A DNA stretch of 16,163 bases from DRPN01 sp964383915 (GCA_964383915.1 CAYLJE010000050.1:1-16163); one strand, 5' to 3'. Positions 6,546-14,566 are shown, counted from the stretch's first letter. Numbers and translations: made by a program. Notes: generated by a model from the letters alone, not told the origin.

Positions 6546-7436
6546 CTATCTTTCCAGCCATTCTTCTGCCCTGTCAACGAGCCAATCTTCTATCCTGGGA
6601 TCGGGAAGGAGTCCTGTTTCGGCAAAAACGATGTTTTTCCCTTCAAAGAGAGTCTTCGTATCAAAAGTACGTCCCCTCATAACAAATCCTGAATTTTCAG
6701 CCATTTGTTTGACCCCCATAGCTATATACATTCCGACAACAATCACCTTTTTCTTTTCTTCGGATGCTTTTAATATCGTATTTACCCCTTCTACGGCAAA
6801 AGATTGCCCTACCTCAACAAACGCTTTGTCAAAATATTCTATGCCTGTTTTGGCCAGGATATAGTCTCCCGTTTTGTTCACAAGCTCTTCCCATACAGGC
6901 ATGAAATTCTCATCGCCATGGGCCAATATGATTAATGCCTCTTCTTTGGGATTGGTGGAAAGGGTTTTTACTTTATCAAGTAAAATATCTTTCATAATAT
7001 TGCTGTATTGTAATGTCGGGCCAACGGTCATATTGATCTTCGTATTCACTATTTCCGATTTCTCTTCTTTGAGGATCTCAGTGAGGTCTTTTTCATAATA
7101 TAAACCAAGCAGTGTTGGTATGTCAAACATCGAGTGTCCTGACGGAGCAATTAAAAGGGGTAAGACATAAATGCGGGTTATTTTCATTTTTTCAAATTTT
7201 CTTATCGCATCTGCAATAGAAGGTTTAGCAGCTTCCATAAAGGCAATCTCAACTTCGCTATAGCCTTGGATGTTTCTTGTTATTAATAATCCTTTTATGT
7301 GAGATTTAATGGTTAGTACCTGACTGTTCCATGTTGTCGAGGACGATCCGTGGGCGATGATTAGTAAGCCATTCGTTTCCTGGGCCATTGTATTGATGGT
7401 GAGTAGTACGGCAATTGCAAAGAATATTTTTTTCAT
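6546..7436 (-). CDS. Exported CbiX-like chelatase (sirohydrochlorin cobaltochelatase family)
   Basis: A 296-residue protein with an N-terminal signal peptide (MKKIFFAIAVLLTINTMAQ), so probably periplasmic. The mature part has two chelatase-fold halves. The first has LLIIAHGSSS (H29), the acidic helix VEIAFMEAAKPSI (E63, E68) and LPLLIAPSGHSMFD (H101), which correspond to the metal-binding His/Glu/His of class II chelatases. The second begins ALIILAHGDENFMPVWEEL. Class II chelatases insert Co, Ni or Fe into sirohydrochlorin-type tetrapyrroles; export is known for some CbiK-type proteins. No cobalamin or siroheme biosynthesis gene is nearby, so a role in metal or tetrapyrrole handling in the envelope is only inferred. 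An upstream Nudix regulator lies 164 bp away on the same strand. The insertion sequence starts about 210 bp downstream. Confidence 0.8.
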   Translation of the reverse strand: MKKIFFAIAVLLTINTMAQETNGLLIIAHGSSSTTWNSQVLTIKSHIKGLLITRNIQGYSEVEIAFMEAAKPSIADAIRKFEKMKITRIYVLPLLIAPSGHSMFDIPTLLGLYYEKDLTEILKEEKSEIVNTKINMTVGPTLQYSNIMKDILLDKVKTLSTNPKEEALIILAHGDENFMPVWEELVNKTGDYILAKTGIEYFDKAFVEVGQSFAVEGVNTILKASEEKKKVIVVGMYIAMGVKQMAENSGFVMRGRTFDTKTLFEGKNIVFAETGLLPDPRIEDWLVDRAEEWLER

Positions 7437-7470
7437 GCCTATGCGTTTTTATGAATGATCATAAAATTGT

Positions 7471-7496
7471 ATTATCTTCTATTGAAATAAGATAAT
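7471..7496. other. AT-rich hairpin in the spacer between the Nudix regulator and the CbiX-like gene
   Basis: ATTATCTT at 7471-7478 pairs with AAGATAAT at 7489-7496 around a 10-base loop. Nearby at about 7528-7543, TACTAGTC is followed by TACTAGTG. The arms hold no G-C-rich core, so a strong terminator is unlikely. Confidence 0.25.
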
Positions 7497-7600
7497 AAAA
7501 TACATCATGTCTTTCCATTTATAATACTAGTCTACTAGTGAAGTTTATGTGTGATATTATGCTGATTATCAGGTATTAAATACGCTTCGATAGAATTTCT

Positions 7601-8299
7601 TTATACATTAACAGTAAAGCTGAATCCGTTTTCTACTAACTGATGATATTTTTCTTCGTCGAAATAATAATAAAAAGCACCTTTTTTTGATGATTCTTTC
7701 TCCTTCTCATCCAGTCTTACCAGGACGCCGTAACCGAGTATTTTTTTTCTGAAATTTCTTTTGTCAAATTTTTTCAGATAAATGGCTTCATATAGTTTTT
7801 GTAACCGGGGAATGGTGATTTTTGTGGGTAGCATTTCCAGACCAATAGGTTGCGTTTTGGTTTTTCTTCTCAGCCGGGCAAGAGCTTTTTTGACCATGGT
7901 ATTGTGGTCAAAAATAAGGGAAGGATAATCCGTGATCGGAAACCAGCGTGCATTATGTTTTTCCATTAAATTCTCATCGTAATCATCGATTTTGATCAGT
8001 GCATAGTAGGCAACGGAGATCACCCGTTCACCGGGATCGCGGTAAACATCGCCGTAGGTCAGCAATTGTTCCAGAAAAACATTATTCAAACCGGTTAGTG
8101 TAAACAGTACCCGTTTTGCTGTCTGATCCAAACTCTCCTTCTTGTTTAAAAAACCACCCATAAGAGACCATTTTCCTTCTGCGGGTGGGAAATTACGTTT
8201 GATCAGCAAGAGGTTTAACCTCTCTCCGTCAAATCCGAAGATAATGATGTCAACAGCAACATAAAATTTTTCATGTTCCTTATAATAAGATGTCATCAT
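7601..8299 (-). CDS. Nudix-domain transcriptional regulator (NrtR/AraR-like)
   Basis: 232 residues: a Nudix fold (about 10-140) followed by a winged-helix DNA-binding domain (about 150-232, LPTKITIPRLQKLYEAIYLK, RNFRKKI and GAFYYYF). The family uses a Nudix-derived pocket to sense nucleotides or sugars; known examples are NrtR (NAD metabolism) and the Bacteroides AraR regulator. The Nudix box is degenerate. G49, E55, R63 and G70 remain, but the three glutamates of the REUXEE part are V64, T67 and L68, so hydrolysis is very unlikely and ligand sensing is the probable role. The start is MMTSYY at 8299 or one codon later. It faces away from the glycosyltransferase/GH130 cluster across a 476-bp spacer. 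Control of that cluster by a sugar or nucleotide-sugar signal is a reasonable but unproven inference. Confidence 0.88.
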   Translation of the reverse strand: MMTSYYKEHEKFYVAVDIIIFGFDGERLNLLLIKRNFPPAEGKWSLMGGFLNKKESLDQTAKRVLFTLTGLNNVFLEQLLTYGDVYRDPGERVISVAYYALIKIDDYDENLMEKHNARWFPITDYPSLIFDHNTMVKKALARLRRKTKTQPIGLEMLPTKITIPRLQKLYEAIYLKKFDKRNFRKKILGYGVLVRLDEKEKESSKKGAFYYYFDEEKYHQLVENGFSFTVNV

Positions 8300-8309
8300 G
8301 TTTGTATAG

Positions 8310-8326
8310 TTTGTGAAACAAAGATA
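8310..8326 (-). promoter_or_regulatory. -7 box overlapped by a short dyad, regulator promoter and possible operator
   Basis: On the minus strand TATCTTTG (8326-8319) matches TAnnTTTG exactly, 20-27 bp before the start codon of the Nudix regulator. It overlaps the dyad TTTGT-GAA-ACAAA (8310-8322). An operator here would allow the regulator to repress its own gene (inference). Confidence 0.4.
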
Positions 8327-8409
8327 GATATAAAATTAATATGATTCAGGTTCATTTGTATGATCTGGTGACATAAAAATAAGCCGGATTTTTGATCTTT
8401 AAAAAGAAC

Positions 8410-8559
8410 ATTTGAGTCGAGTCTAAAAAAGTAGATTTTTGTCAAAATCAAGGCGGAAAGAATTTTTTAACCGCAGTTAACTTACTGTTAATGAGGATTG
8501 AAAAATTCTTGACAACGCAGAGGTTGGCAACAAAGAACCTTTTTAGACCGAACTCATAT
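8410..8559. repeat. 150-bp imperfect palindromic element, MITE-like
   Basis: The ends at 8410-8431 and 8538-8559 are inverted copies matching at 17 of 22 positions, sharing GAGT and GTCTAAAAA. Inner arms at 8458-8481 and 8487-8510 match at 18 of 24 positions (AAGAATTTTT at one end, TTAAC at the other) around a 5-base loop. Both pairs are centred on the same point, about 8484. The whole can fold as one long hairpin and has no coding capacity, which fits a small non-autonomous mobile element or a palindromic repeat. It sits between the Nudix regulator and the glycan cluster. Confidence 0.55.
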
Positions 8560-8619
8560 TTTATTTATTTGTAACATCTGAGGGTGCCACGACATGAGCT
8601 CTGCCATCAGAATACAATA

Positions 8620-8671
8620 ATGAATTGATGCATTCATAAGCAATTGGTTTTTAAGTGCTTCTCCATGAATG
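8620..8671 (+). other. Two mutually exclusive hairpins upstream of the glycan cluster
   Basis: ATGAAT (8620-8625) can pair with ATTCAT (8632-8637). Alternatively CATTCATAAGCA (8631-8642) can pair with TGCTT (8656-8660) and ATGAATG (8665-8671), with a 4-base bulge. The two structures share 8632-8637. This could be a leader control element if transcription starts upstream, but no promoter is identified. The rest of 8560-8775 has no supported gene; only a 22-codon frame starts at 8665. Confidence 0.25.
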
Positions 8672-8775
8672 AACAAGGAGGCGACATAGCCATGGGTGAG
8701 CCTTCAAAGTGTAAAGACAAAATATTTTATTAACTTCGTAACGAATATTGATATTTGGATGAAATCATTGTAATT

Positions 8776-11010
8776 ATGAAATTTGCATATGTAAGTACCT
8801 ATCCGCCGCGAGAATGTGGGATAGGTACTTTTACAGGGAATCTGTTCCATTCCATGGTAAACAATAATGAAACAGCATTGAATTCGAACAAAGGATTCGT
8901 TGTAGCCATGAATGATTACGAACAAGATTATAATTATCCCGAAGAAGTAAAACTGACCGTCAGGCAGGAACATCAACGAGACTATTTACGTGCAGCAAAA
9001 TTTGTAAACCTCAGCGGTGCAGACCTTTGTATTCTCGAACATGAATTCGGTATTTTTGGAGGGCAACATGGGGTATATATCCTTCCTTTTCTTCACAAGC
9101 TAAAGATACCCCTGGTTGTGACCCTTCATACCATTGTTAAGGCCCCTTCTTACGACGAAAAAATTATACTGCAGGAAATATGTAAAATGGCCAATAAGGT
9201 AGTTGTAATGAGCCATAAGGCTATTGGATTTCTCATAAGTATCTACGAAATACCAAAGGAAAAGATTGCTTTTATTGAACATGGCGTGCCGGACCTTCAG
9301 TTTAACCAATACCAGGCCAAAAAGGAATTTAAACTCGAAAATAAAAAGATATTACTTACCTTTGGATTCATTAGCCGGAACAAGGGAATTGAGACGGTAA
9401 TAAAAGCATTACCAACAGTTGCTGAAAAATATCCCGAGGTTTTATACATAATTCTGGGAAAAACACATCCAAATGTTATACGGCATTCCGACGAAGAATA
9501 CCGTATTTATCTTCAGCGTATGGTTAAAAGCCTTAAACTGGAAAACCATGTTATGTTTCTGAATAAATTTATTAATCAAAAAGAATTGTTTAAATATTTA
9601 TCCGCATCTGATATTTATATTACCCCTTATTTAAATGAAGCCCAGATTACCAGTGGAACTCTTTCTTATGCAATTGGCGCGGGTTCGGCTGTTATTTCAA
9701 CGCCTTTTTGGCATGCCTTGGAATTATTGGCGGATGGAAGAGGAAGGCTTTTTAACTTTAATGATTCGGATGAACTGTCAACTATTCTATTAGAATTGTT
9801 GGGAAAACCGGAATTATTGAAAGAGCTTAGAAGGAAAGCGTATGATTATGGCAGAAAAATAACATGGCCTAAAACAGGGAAAAAATATGTTGCACTTGCT
9901 GAAAAAATTGTGAGCGAGAAGCAAGAAATATTTGAAAAAAAAGAAACCACACTTGATCCGTCTATCCTGCCTCCGTTTTCACTTGCTCATATTAAAAGAT
10001 TAACCGACGATACAGGCATCTTTCAGCATGCAAAGTTTGGTATTCCAAATTTGAAAGAAGGGTACTGTTTGGATGATAATGCGAGAGCCTTGCTTATGGT
10101 GTTAATGGCATACAGTCTAAAAAAAGATACCCAGGCCATTGAATTATCTTCTGTCTATCTAAGCTACATTCTATATATGCAAAACAAAGACGGGACATTC
10201 AGGAATTTCCTCAGCTTCAACCGAAACTTTCTTGATGAGACAGGTTCGGAAGATTCTTTTGGAAGGACCATCTGGGCACTCGGATACCTGCTCGGAAATT
10301 CACCTAATGATGCCTATTACCAAACCGGAAATTCTCTTTTCTTTAAAGCAGTACCAAACTTTGAAAAACTTCAGTCTGTAAGAGGTATTGCGAATACTAT
10401 AGTAGGTATCAGTTATTATCTCCGAAGCAATCCATCTGATGATTCAATGATCGAAAGATTAAGAAATCTTGCCTATAAGTTGGTTAAACATTATGAAGAG
10501 AAAAGCACTCCTGACTGGAAATGGTTTGAATTATCATTGACTTATGATAATGGTATATTGCCACTTGCGCTTTTACATTCAGCAGAATTACTTAATGACG
10601 ATAAAATAACCGGGATTGCGATAGAGAGTATGAACTTTTTAACAGATGTTTCATTCAGAGATGGTTATCTTTCGATCATTGGCAATGAAAAATGGTATAA
10701 TAAGAATGGAGAACGTTCCGTGTTTGCACAGCAACCCATAGATGCCATGGCTATGGTTTTAATGTTTCAGCAGGCTTTTCATTTGACGAAAAATAAAGAA
10801 TACCTGAATAAATTATTCGTTTCGTTTATGTGGTTTATGGGGGAAAATGATCTCAGGATGAGCTTATTCGATTTCGAAACGAAAGGTTGTTGCGATGGAC
10901 TTGATAGCGACGGTGTAAACCGCAACGAAGGTGCCGAAAGTTCACTGGCTTATTTAATCTCTCATTTAACAGTACTTGATGCATTTGAAGAATTTTATAA
11001 ATTAGATTAA
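8776..11010 (+). CDS. GT4 glycosyltransferase fused to a C-terminal (alpha/alpha)6-like domain
   Basis: The start chosen is the ATG at 8776 (MKFAYVSTYPPRECGIGTFT), since the family motif follows at once; the upstream extension depends on a TTG. The product has 744 residues. Residues 1 to about 380 form a GT-B fold of the GT4 family, with the N-terminal glycine-rich loop, LTFGFISRNKGIETVI, and the E-x7-E-type donor region around E288 (EAQITSGTLSYAIGAG) up to HALELLADGRG. Residues about 392-744 are helical, with GYCLDDNARALLMVLMAYS, GTFRNFLSFN, SFGRTIWALGYLL, FAQQPIDAMAMVL and NRNEGAESSLAYL. This periodic pattern resembles six-hairpin glycosidases or epimerases. No signal peptide or membrane segment is seen, so it should act in the cytoplasm, using a nucleotide sugar (GDP-mannose is a guess from the GH130 neighbours). 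Its stop overlaps the next start in TAATG, so translation is probably coupled. Confidence 0.85.
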   Translation: MKFAYVSTYPPRECGIGTFTGNLFHSMVNNNETALNSNKGFVVAMNDYEQDYNYPEEVKLTVRQEHQRDYLRAAKFVNLSGADLCILEHEFGIFGGQHGVYILPFLHKLKIPLVVTLHTIVKAPSYDEKIILQEICKMANKVVVMSHKAIGFLISIYEIPKEKIAFIEHGVPDLQFNQYQAKKEFKLENKKILLTFGFISRNKGIETVIKALPTVAEKYPEVLYIILGKTHPNVIRHSDEEYRIYLQRMVKSLKLENHVMFLNKFINQKELFKYLSASDIYITPYLNEAQITSGTLSYAIGAGSAVISTPFWHALELLADGRGRLFNFNDSDELSTILLELLGKPELLKELRRKAYDYGRKITWPKTGKKYVALAEKIVSEKQEIFEKKETTLDPSILPPFSLAHIKRLTDDTGIFQHAKFGIPNLKEGYCLDDNARALLMVLMAYSLKKDTQAIELSSVYLSYILYMQNKDGTFRNFLSFNRNFLDETGSEDSFGRTIWALGYLLGNSPNDAYYQTGNSLFFKAVPNFEKLQSVRGIANTIVGISYYLRSNPSDDSMIERLRNLAYKLVKHYEEKSTPDWKWFELSLTYDNGILPLALLHSAELLNDDKITGIAIESMNFLTDVSFRDGYLSIIGNEKWYNKNGERSVFAQQPIDAMAMVLMFQQAFHLTKNKEYLNKLFVSFMWFMGENDLRMSLFDFETKGCCDGLDSDGVNRNEGAESSLAYLISHLTVLDAFEEFYKLD

Positions 11011-11942
11011 TGGGAATATTAATAAAAAGATATGATCATAATCCGATCCTTACAAAGGATGATGTGCCTTACCCGGTTGCGACAGTACATAATGCAGGTA
11101 TCATAAAATTCAATGACAGATATATGATGCTTTTCCGTTCCCATAAACTGAATGGAAGAAGCATACTGGGCCTGGCAGAAAGTGACGATGGTTATCATTT
11201 CAGGGTACATGATAAACCTTTCATGACGCCTGCTACCAGGGGTGTCTTCAAGAAATACGAGGAGTATGGCGTGGAAGATCCCAGAATTACTTTCCTTGAT
11301 GGTGAATACCTTATTACTTATAGCGCCTATTCCAGACATGGCGTACGCATAGGTCTTGCAAAAACAAAGGATTTCAAATCCCTTGAACGTTTTTCCCTTA
11401 TCACCGAAGCCGATTACCGGAATGTGGTAATCTTTCCTGAAAAATTCAATGGTTTATATGCAAGACTCGACCGGCCGCACTCAGAGATATCCCCCTGGTC
11501 CATCTGGATTTCTTATTCACCTGACCTGAAGTACTGGGGAGAATCAAAATTGATTATGAAGCCGGTTCAATATCATTGGGATGAAATGAAGATAGGTCCG
11601 GGAGCACCCCCTATAAAAACCAGCCGTGGCTGGTTAAACATTTATCATGGAGTATTTCCTACCATGAGTGGCAGTGTTTATCGTTTAGGGGTAGCCTTAC
11701 ACGATCTTGAAGACCCTTCAAGAATTATTGCCGTAGGTGACGAATGGATTTTACAACCGGAAGAAACTTATGAGACTTCAGGTTATGTACCCAATGTGGT
11801 GTTTACCTGTGGCGCGGTTCCCGAAAAGGATGGCAGTGTTAAAATCTACTGGGGTGGCGCTGACAAAGTAATGTGCGTGGGAACAACAAGCCTGGAGGCT
11901 CTTGTAGATCAATGTTTACATAAATCACGAAAGCCATTGTAG
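11010..11942 (+). CDS. GH130-family mannoside phosphorylase-type enzyme
   Basis: 310 residues covering a whole five-bladed beta-propeller. Recognisable GH130 features are NPIL near the start, LLFRSHKL-like MLFRSHKLNGRSILGLAESD (R43), the proton-donor motif GVEDPRITFLDG (D90), ARLDRPH (R155), the block HWDEMKIGPGAPPIKTSRGW (K194), NIYHGV (H213), and GYVPNVVFTCGAV. In characterised members the Asp is the general acid, and Arg, Lys and His residues of this kind hold phosphate. Their presence argues for phosphorolysis of a beta-mannoside, releasing mannose 1-phosphate. The exact linkage and acceptor cannot be read. It has no signal peptide. It overlaps the stop of the upstream GT4 fusion by one base and is followed by another GT4 after one base, so the three genes form an operon. 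Confidence 0.9.
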   Translation: MGILIKRYDHNPILTKDDVPYPVATVHNAGIIKFNDRYMMLFRSHKLNGRSILGLAESDDGYHFRVHDKPFMTPATRGVFKKYEEYGVEDPRITFLDGEYLITYSAYSRHGVRIGLAKTKDFKSLERFSLITEADYRNVVIFPEKFNGLYARLDRPHSEISPWSIWISYSPDLKYWGESKLIMKPVQYHWDEMKIGPGAPPIKTSRGWLNIYHGVFPTMSGSVYRLGVALHDLEDPSRIIAVGDEWILQPEETYETSGYVPNVVFTCGAVPEKDGSVKIYWGGADKVMCVGTTSLEALVDQCLHKSRKPL

Positions 11943-11943
11943 C

Positions 11944-12954
11944 ATGAAGGTTGCTGTTTTATCACCGATTGCCTGGAGAACACCTCCCAGAAAATACGGC
12001 CCGTGGGAACAGATAGCTTCAAATATTACCGAAGGGTTAGTTGAAAAAGGCATTGATGTAACCTTATTTGCAACAGGCGATTCTATTACAAAAGGTAAAC
12101 TGGAATCTGTTTGCGAACATCCTTATTCTGAGAGTAATGATCTTGACCCCAAGGTTTGGGAATGCCTTCACATCAGTCATATGATGGAACAAGCAGATAA
12201 ATTTGACCTGATACATAATAATTATGACTTTCTCCCTTTAAGTTACTCACGATTGATCAGAACACCCATGGTAACTACTATCCATGGCTTTTCTTCCCCC
12301 AAAATCCTGCCTGTGTATAAAAAATATAATAATACCGGTTTTTACGTTTCTATCAGTAATTCTGATCGAAGTCCCGAACTTGATTATACGGCAACCGTTT
12401 ATAATGGAATTAACACTGATGAGCTTACTTTCAGGTCGGAATCAGAAGATTATCTGTTGTTTTTCGGCAGGATCCATCCGGAAAAGGGGACTTATGAATC
12501 TATTCGGATTGCCAAACAATCAGGGAGGAAGCTTATTATCTCCGGTTTAATCCAGGATCAGGATTACTTCGATACAATGATCAAACCATTTATCAATAAT
12601 GATGACATTGTATATGTCGGAAATTCAGGGCCGCAGAGACGAAATGAACTGCTGGGAATGGCTTATGCCCTCTTGCATCCGATCAGTTTTGAGGAACCTT
12701 TCGGGTTGAGTGTTGTTGAATCGATGTTTTGTGGAACCCCCGTTATAGCATTTAACAAAGGTTCTATGCCGGAATTAATTCTTGATGGGAAAACCGGATT
12801 TTTGGTTCATACTATCGAAGAAGCGGTAGAAGCAATAGGTAATATTAAATTCATTGACAGAAAATACTGTAATGTATGGGCTTCTTCAAAATTTACACGT
12901 GAAAAGATGACAGAAGGATATATAAAAGTCTATGAAGATATCCTGAGTTTGTGA
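11944..12954 (+). CDS. GT4-family glycosyltransferase
   Basis: 336 residues with a GT-B fold. The N-terminal half has the acceptor-side motif PPRKYGPWEQIASNITEGL, DVTLFATGDS, FDLIHNNYDFLPL and TTIHGF. The C-terminal half has FFGRIHPEKGTYESI (donor-binding loop), YVGNSGPQRRNELLGMAYAL and the E-x7-E motif EPFGLSVVE (E251 and E259), then FCGTPVIAFNKGSMPELI. GT4 enzymes retain the anomeric configuration and use nucleotide sugars. The start lies one base after the GH130 stop, so the gene is the last of a three-gene operon. Its product is probably cytoplasmic, with no signal peptide. It may extend or prime the glycan also handled by the fused GT4 and the two GH130 enzymes (inference). Confidence 0.9.
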   Translation: MKVAVLSPIAWRTPPRKYGPWEQIASNITEGLVEKGIDVTLFATGDSITKGKLESVCEHPYSESNDLDPKVWECLHISHMMEQADKFDLIHNNYDFLPLSYSRLIRTPMVTTIHGFSSPKILPVYKKYNNTGFYVSISNSDRSPELDYTATVYNGINTDELTFRSESEDYLLFFGRIHPEKGTYESIRIAKQSGRKLIISGLIQDQDYFDTMIKPFINNDDIVYVGNSGPQRRNELLGMAYALLHPISFEEPFGLSVVESMFCGTPVIAFNKGSMPELILDGKTGFLVHTIEEAVEAIGNIKFIDRKYCNVWASSKFTREKMTEGYIKVYEDILSL

Positions 12955-12997
12955 AAGTAAATATTTGTTTCAACGGTAATTAAAATAGCTACTGAGA

Positions 12998-14479
12998 TTA
13001 TCTTGAATTTTTCAGTTCGTTTAACAGTTCTTTTAAATGAACACATGCATAAGTAGAAGCATAGTCTGACGTTGCATAGGGAATAATCAACTGATCATTA
13101 TGAATAATTGAACCACAGGAATAAAGTACATTAGGCACATAACCTTCCCTTTCTTCAGCGTTTGGTATCAACAAGGGAGTCTTTAACCTCCCTATTTCTT
13201 TTTCAGGATGATCTAGTTCACACAGACTGGCACTGAGAACATATTCCCTCATTTGACCGACTGCATGGGTTATGACCAACCATCCTTCTTTGGTCTCTAT
13301 GGGAGATCCGGCATTCCCGATCTGAAGGAGTTCCCAATGATATTTAGGTTCCTGGATGAGTCTGGCATTGCGCCAGATATGGATATCATCTGAATAGGAA
13401 ATATAATTATTTACCCCATCCGGCCTGCAAAGCATGGCATATTTCCCATTGATCTTCCTGGGGAACAGTGCCATCCCCTTGTTTTTTGCAATTTCACCAT
13501 GTAAGGGGGAAATTTTAAAATGATAAAAATCCCTGGTCTCAAGTAACTTAGACAAAATAGTAATGCCGTCGAAAGCAGTATATGTTGCATAATAAATGAT
13601 CTCACCGTCATCATCCGTGAATTTCACAAACCGTGCATCTTCAATACCGTTTTTTTCGGTCTCGGAGACGGGAAAAATAACCCTTTCGGAAATAGCCGTA
13701 TCCAGAGAAAATTCAATCTCATAATGTGACGAAGCCAGCCACATTATTCGATTAATTAACAATTCTTTAGATTCAATCAGGTGAGAAGATTTTCTTGTTT
13801 CTTCCACAACCTTCTTCAATTCTCCGTAAGTAAACCTATCACCCAGTTTGTTTAATATTAAGTCAGGAGGGACCAGTAAATAATCAAAATCCTTCATTTC
13901 ACTCAGCTTCTTAATAAAAGACTTTTTGCTATAAACATATCTTTTAATTTGTGTTGGCTCATCCAACATTTTACCGACAGGTTCTATGCTAAGATTATAA
14001 TCCTGATCAATAATACCGAGACGGAAGACAATGGAGGAAATATGCCCTTCCCCTGTTGCCCGAAAGCTTAAAATTACTCTTTTTTTCCCAGGCATTAATT
14101 CTGTTTGATCAGGATGTTCTACAATAGACGGATTAAAAAAAGCTGCCGATTCGACTGAATATTCTTTTGTGAAAAAAGAACCTATAAGTAGTTTTCTGGA
14201 TACATTAAGCTTACGGGGATCTTCATCCAGCTTATTAAATAGGGAAGTTAGGTTTTTAAAATGTTTTTCAAAAATACTTGAAATATTTCTATGACGTTTG
14301 GAATAGTCCCTCAGCACCTGACTCATAGCTATTGTTGCTTCTTCTTCTGACATAGCTATTATCTTATGAATAATATTTATGCTTCTTTCATCATTCGTAT
14401 AAAAAAAACGGGCAATAACCCTGCTTGGGTCAGGGTAAAATTTAGTATCCTTTCTGTTTACTGTAATTTGCATGATCAC
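12998..14479 (-). CDS. Divergent large GH130-family enzyme with N-terminal extension
   Basis: 493 residues. About 110 N-terminal residues are mostly helical and charged, then come GH130 propeller motifs: RVILSFRATGEGHISSIVFR (R140), NGIEDARFVKFTDDDG (proton-donor candidate D281), MLCRPDGVNNYISYSDD (R352), HWELLQIGNAGSPIETKEGW and THAVG (H405), then GYVPNVLYSCGSII. The residue equivalent to the conserved Lys of KIG is Q387 here, and the usual YHG is THA. The phosphate-binding set is therefore changed, so it may be a hydrolase, use a different acceptor, or work differently from its 310-residue neighbour. The start may be M1 (14479) or M3 (14473). It is convergent with the three-gene glycan operon, with 43 bp between and no clear terminator. 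No signal peptide is seen. Confidence 0.88.
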   Translation of the reverse strand: MIMQITVNRKDTKFYPDPSRVIARFFYTNDERSINIIHKIIAMSEEEATIAMSQVLRDYSKRHRNISSIFEKHFKNLTSLFNKLDEDPRKLNVSRKLLIGSFFTKEYSVESAAFFNPSIVEHPDQTELMPGKKRVILSFRATGEGHISSIVFRLGIIDQDYNLSIEPVGKMLDEPTQIKRYVYSKKSFIKKLSEMKDFDYLLVPPDLILNKLGDRFTYGELKKVVEETRKSSHLIESKELLINRIMWLASSHYEIEFSLDTAISERVIFPVSETEKNGIEDARFVKFTDDDGEIIYYATYTAFDGITILSKLLETRDFYHFKISPLHGEIAKNKGMALFPRKINGKYAMLCRPDGVNNYISYSDDIHIWRNARLIQEPKYHWELLQIGNAGSPIETKEGWLVITHAVGQMREYVLSASLCELDHPEKEIGRLKTPLLIPNAEEREGYVPNVLYSCGSIIHNDQLIIPYATSDYASTYACVHLKELLNELKNSR

Positions 14480-14504
14480 TTTTCAATTTTTATTAATAAA
14501 TTGC

Positions 14505-14512
14505 CAAAGATA
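14505..14512 (-). promoter_or_regulatory. -7 box for the large GH130 gene
   Basis: TATCTTTG on the minus strand, an exact TAnnTTTG match, 26 bp before the start codon. The same octamer precedes the Nudix regulator. No clear -33 TTTG is seen. Confidence 0.5.
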
Positions 14513-14566
14513 ACACATCTTTTACCAATTTTCGGAATAATATGGATAAACCCGGATCAAAATGTA

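Noticed and set aside
6329..6577. 82-codon minus-strand frame overlapping the end of the CbiX-like gene and the insertion sequence end
   Set aside because: It crosses the element boundary and the CbiX-like stop, and shows no family features.
8755..8775. Upstream TTG start for the GT4 fusion
   Set aside because: The ATG at 8776 gives MKFAYVSTYPP, the normal N terminus of the fold; the extra seven residues have no support.
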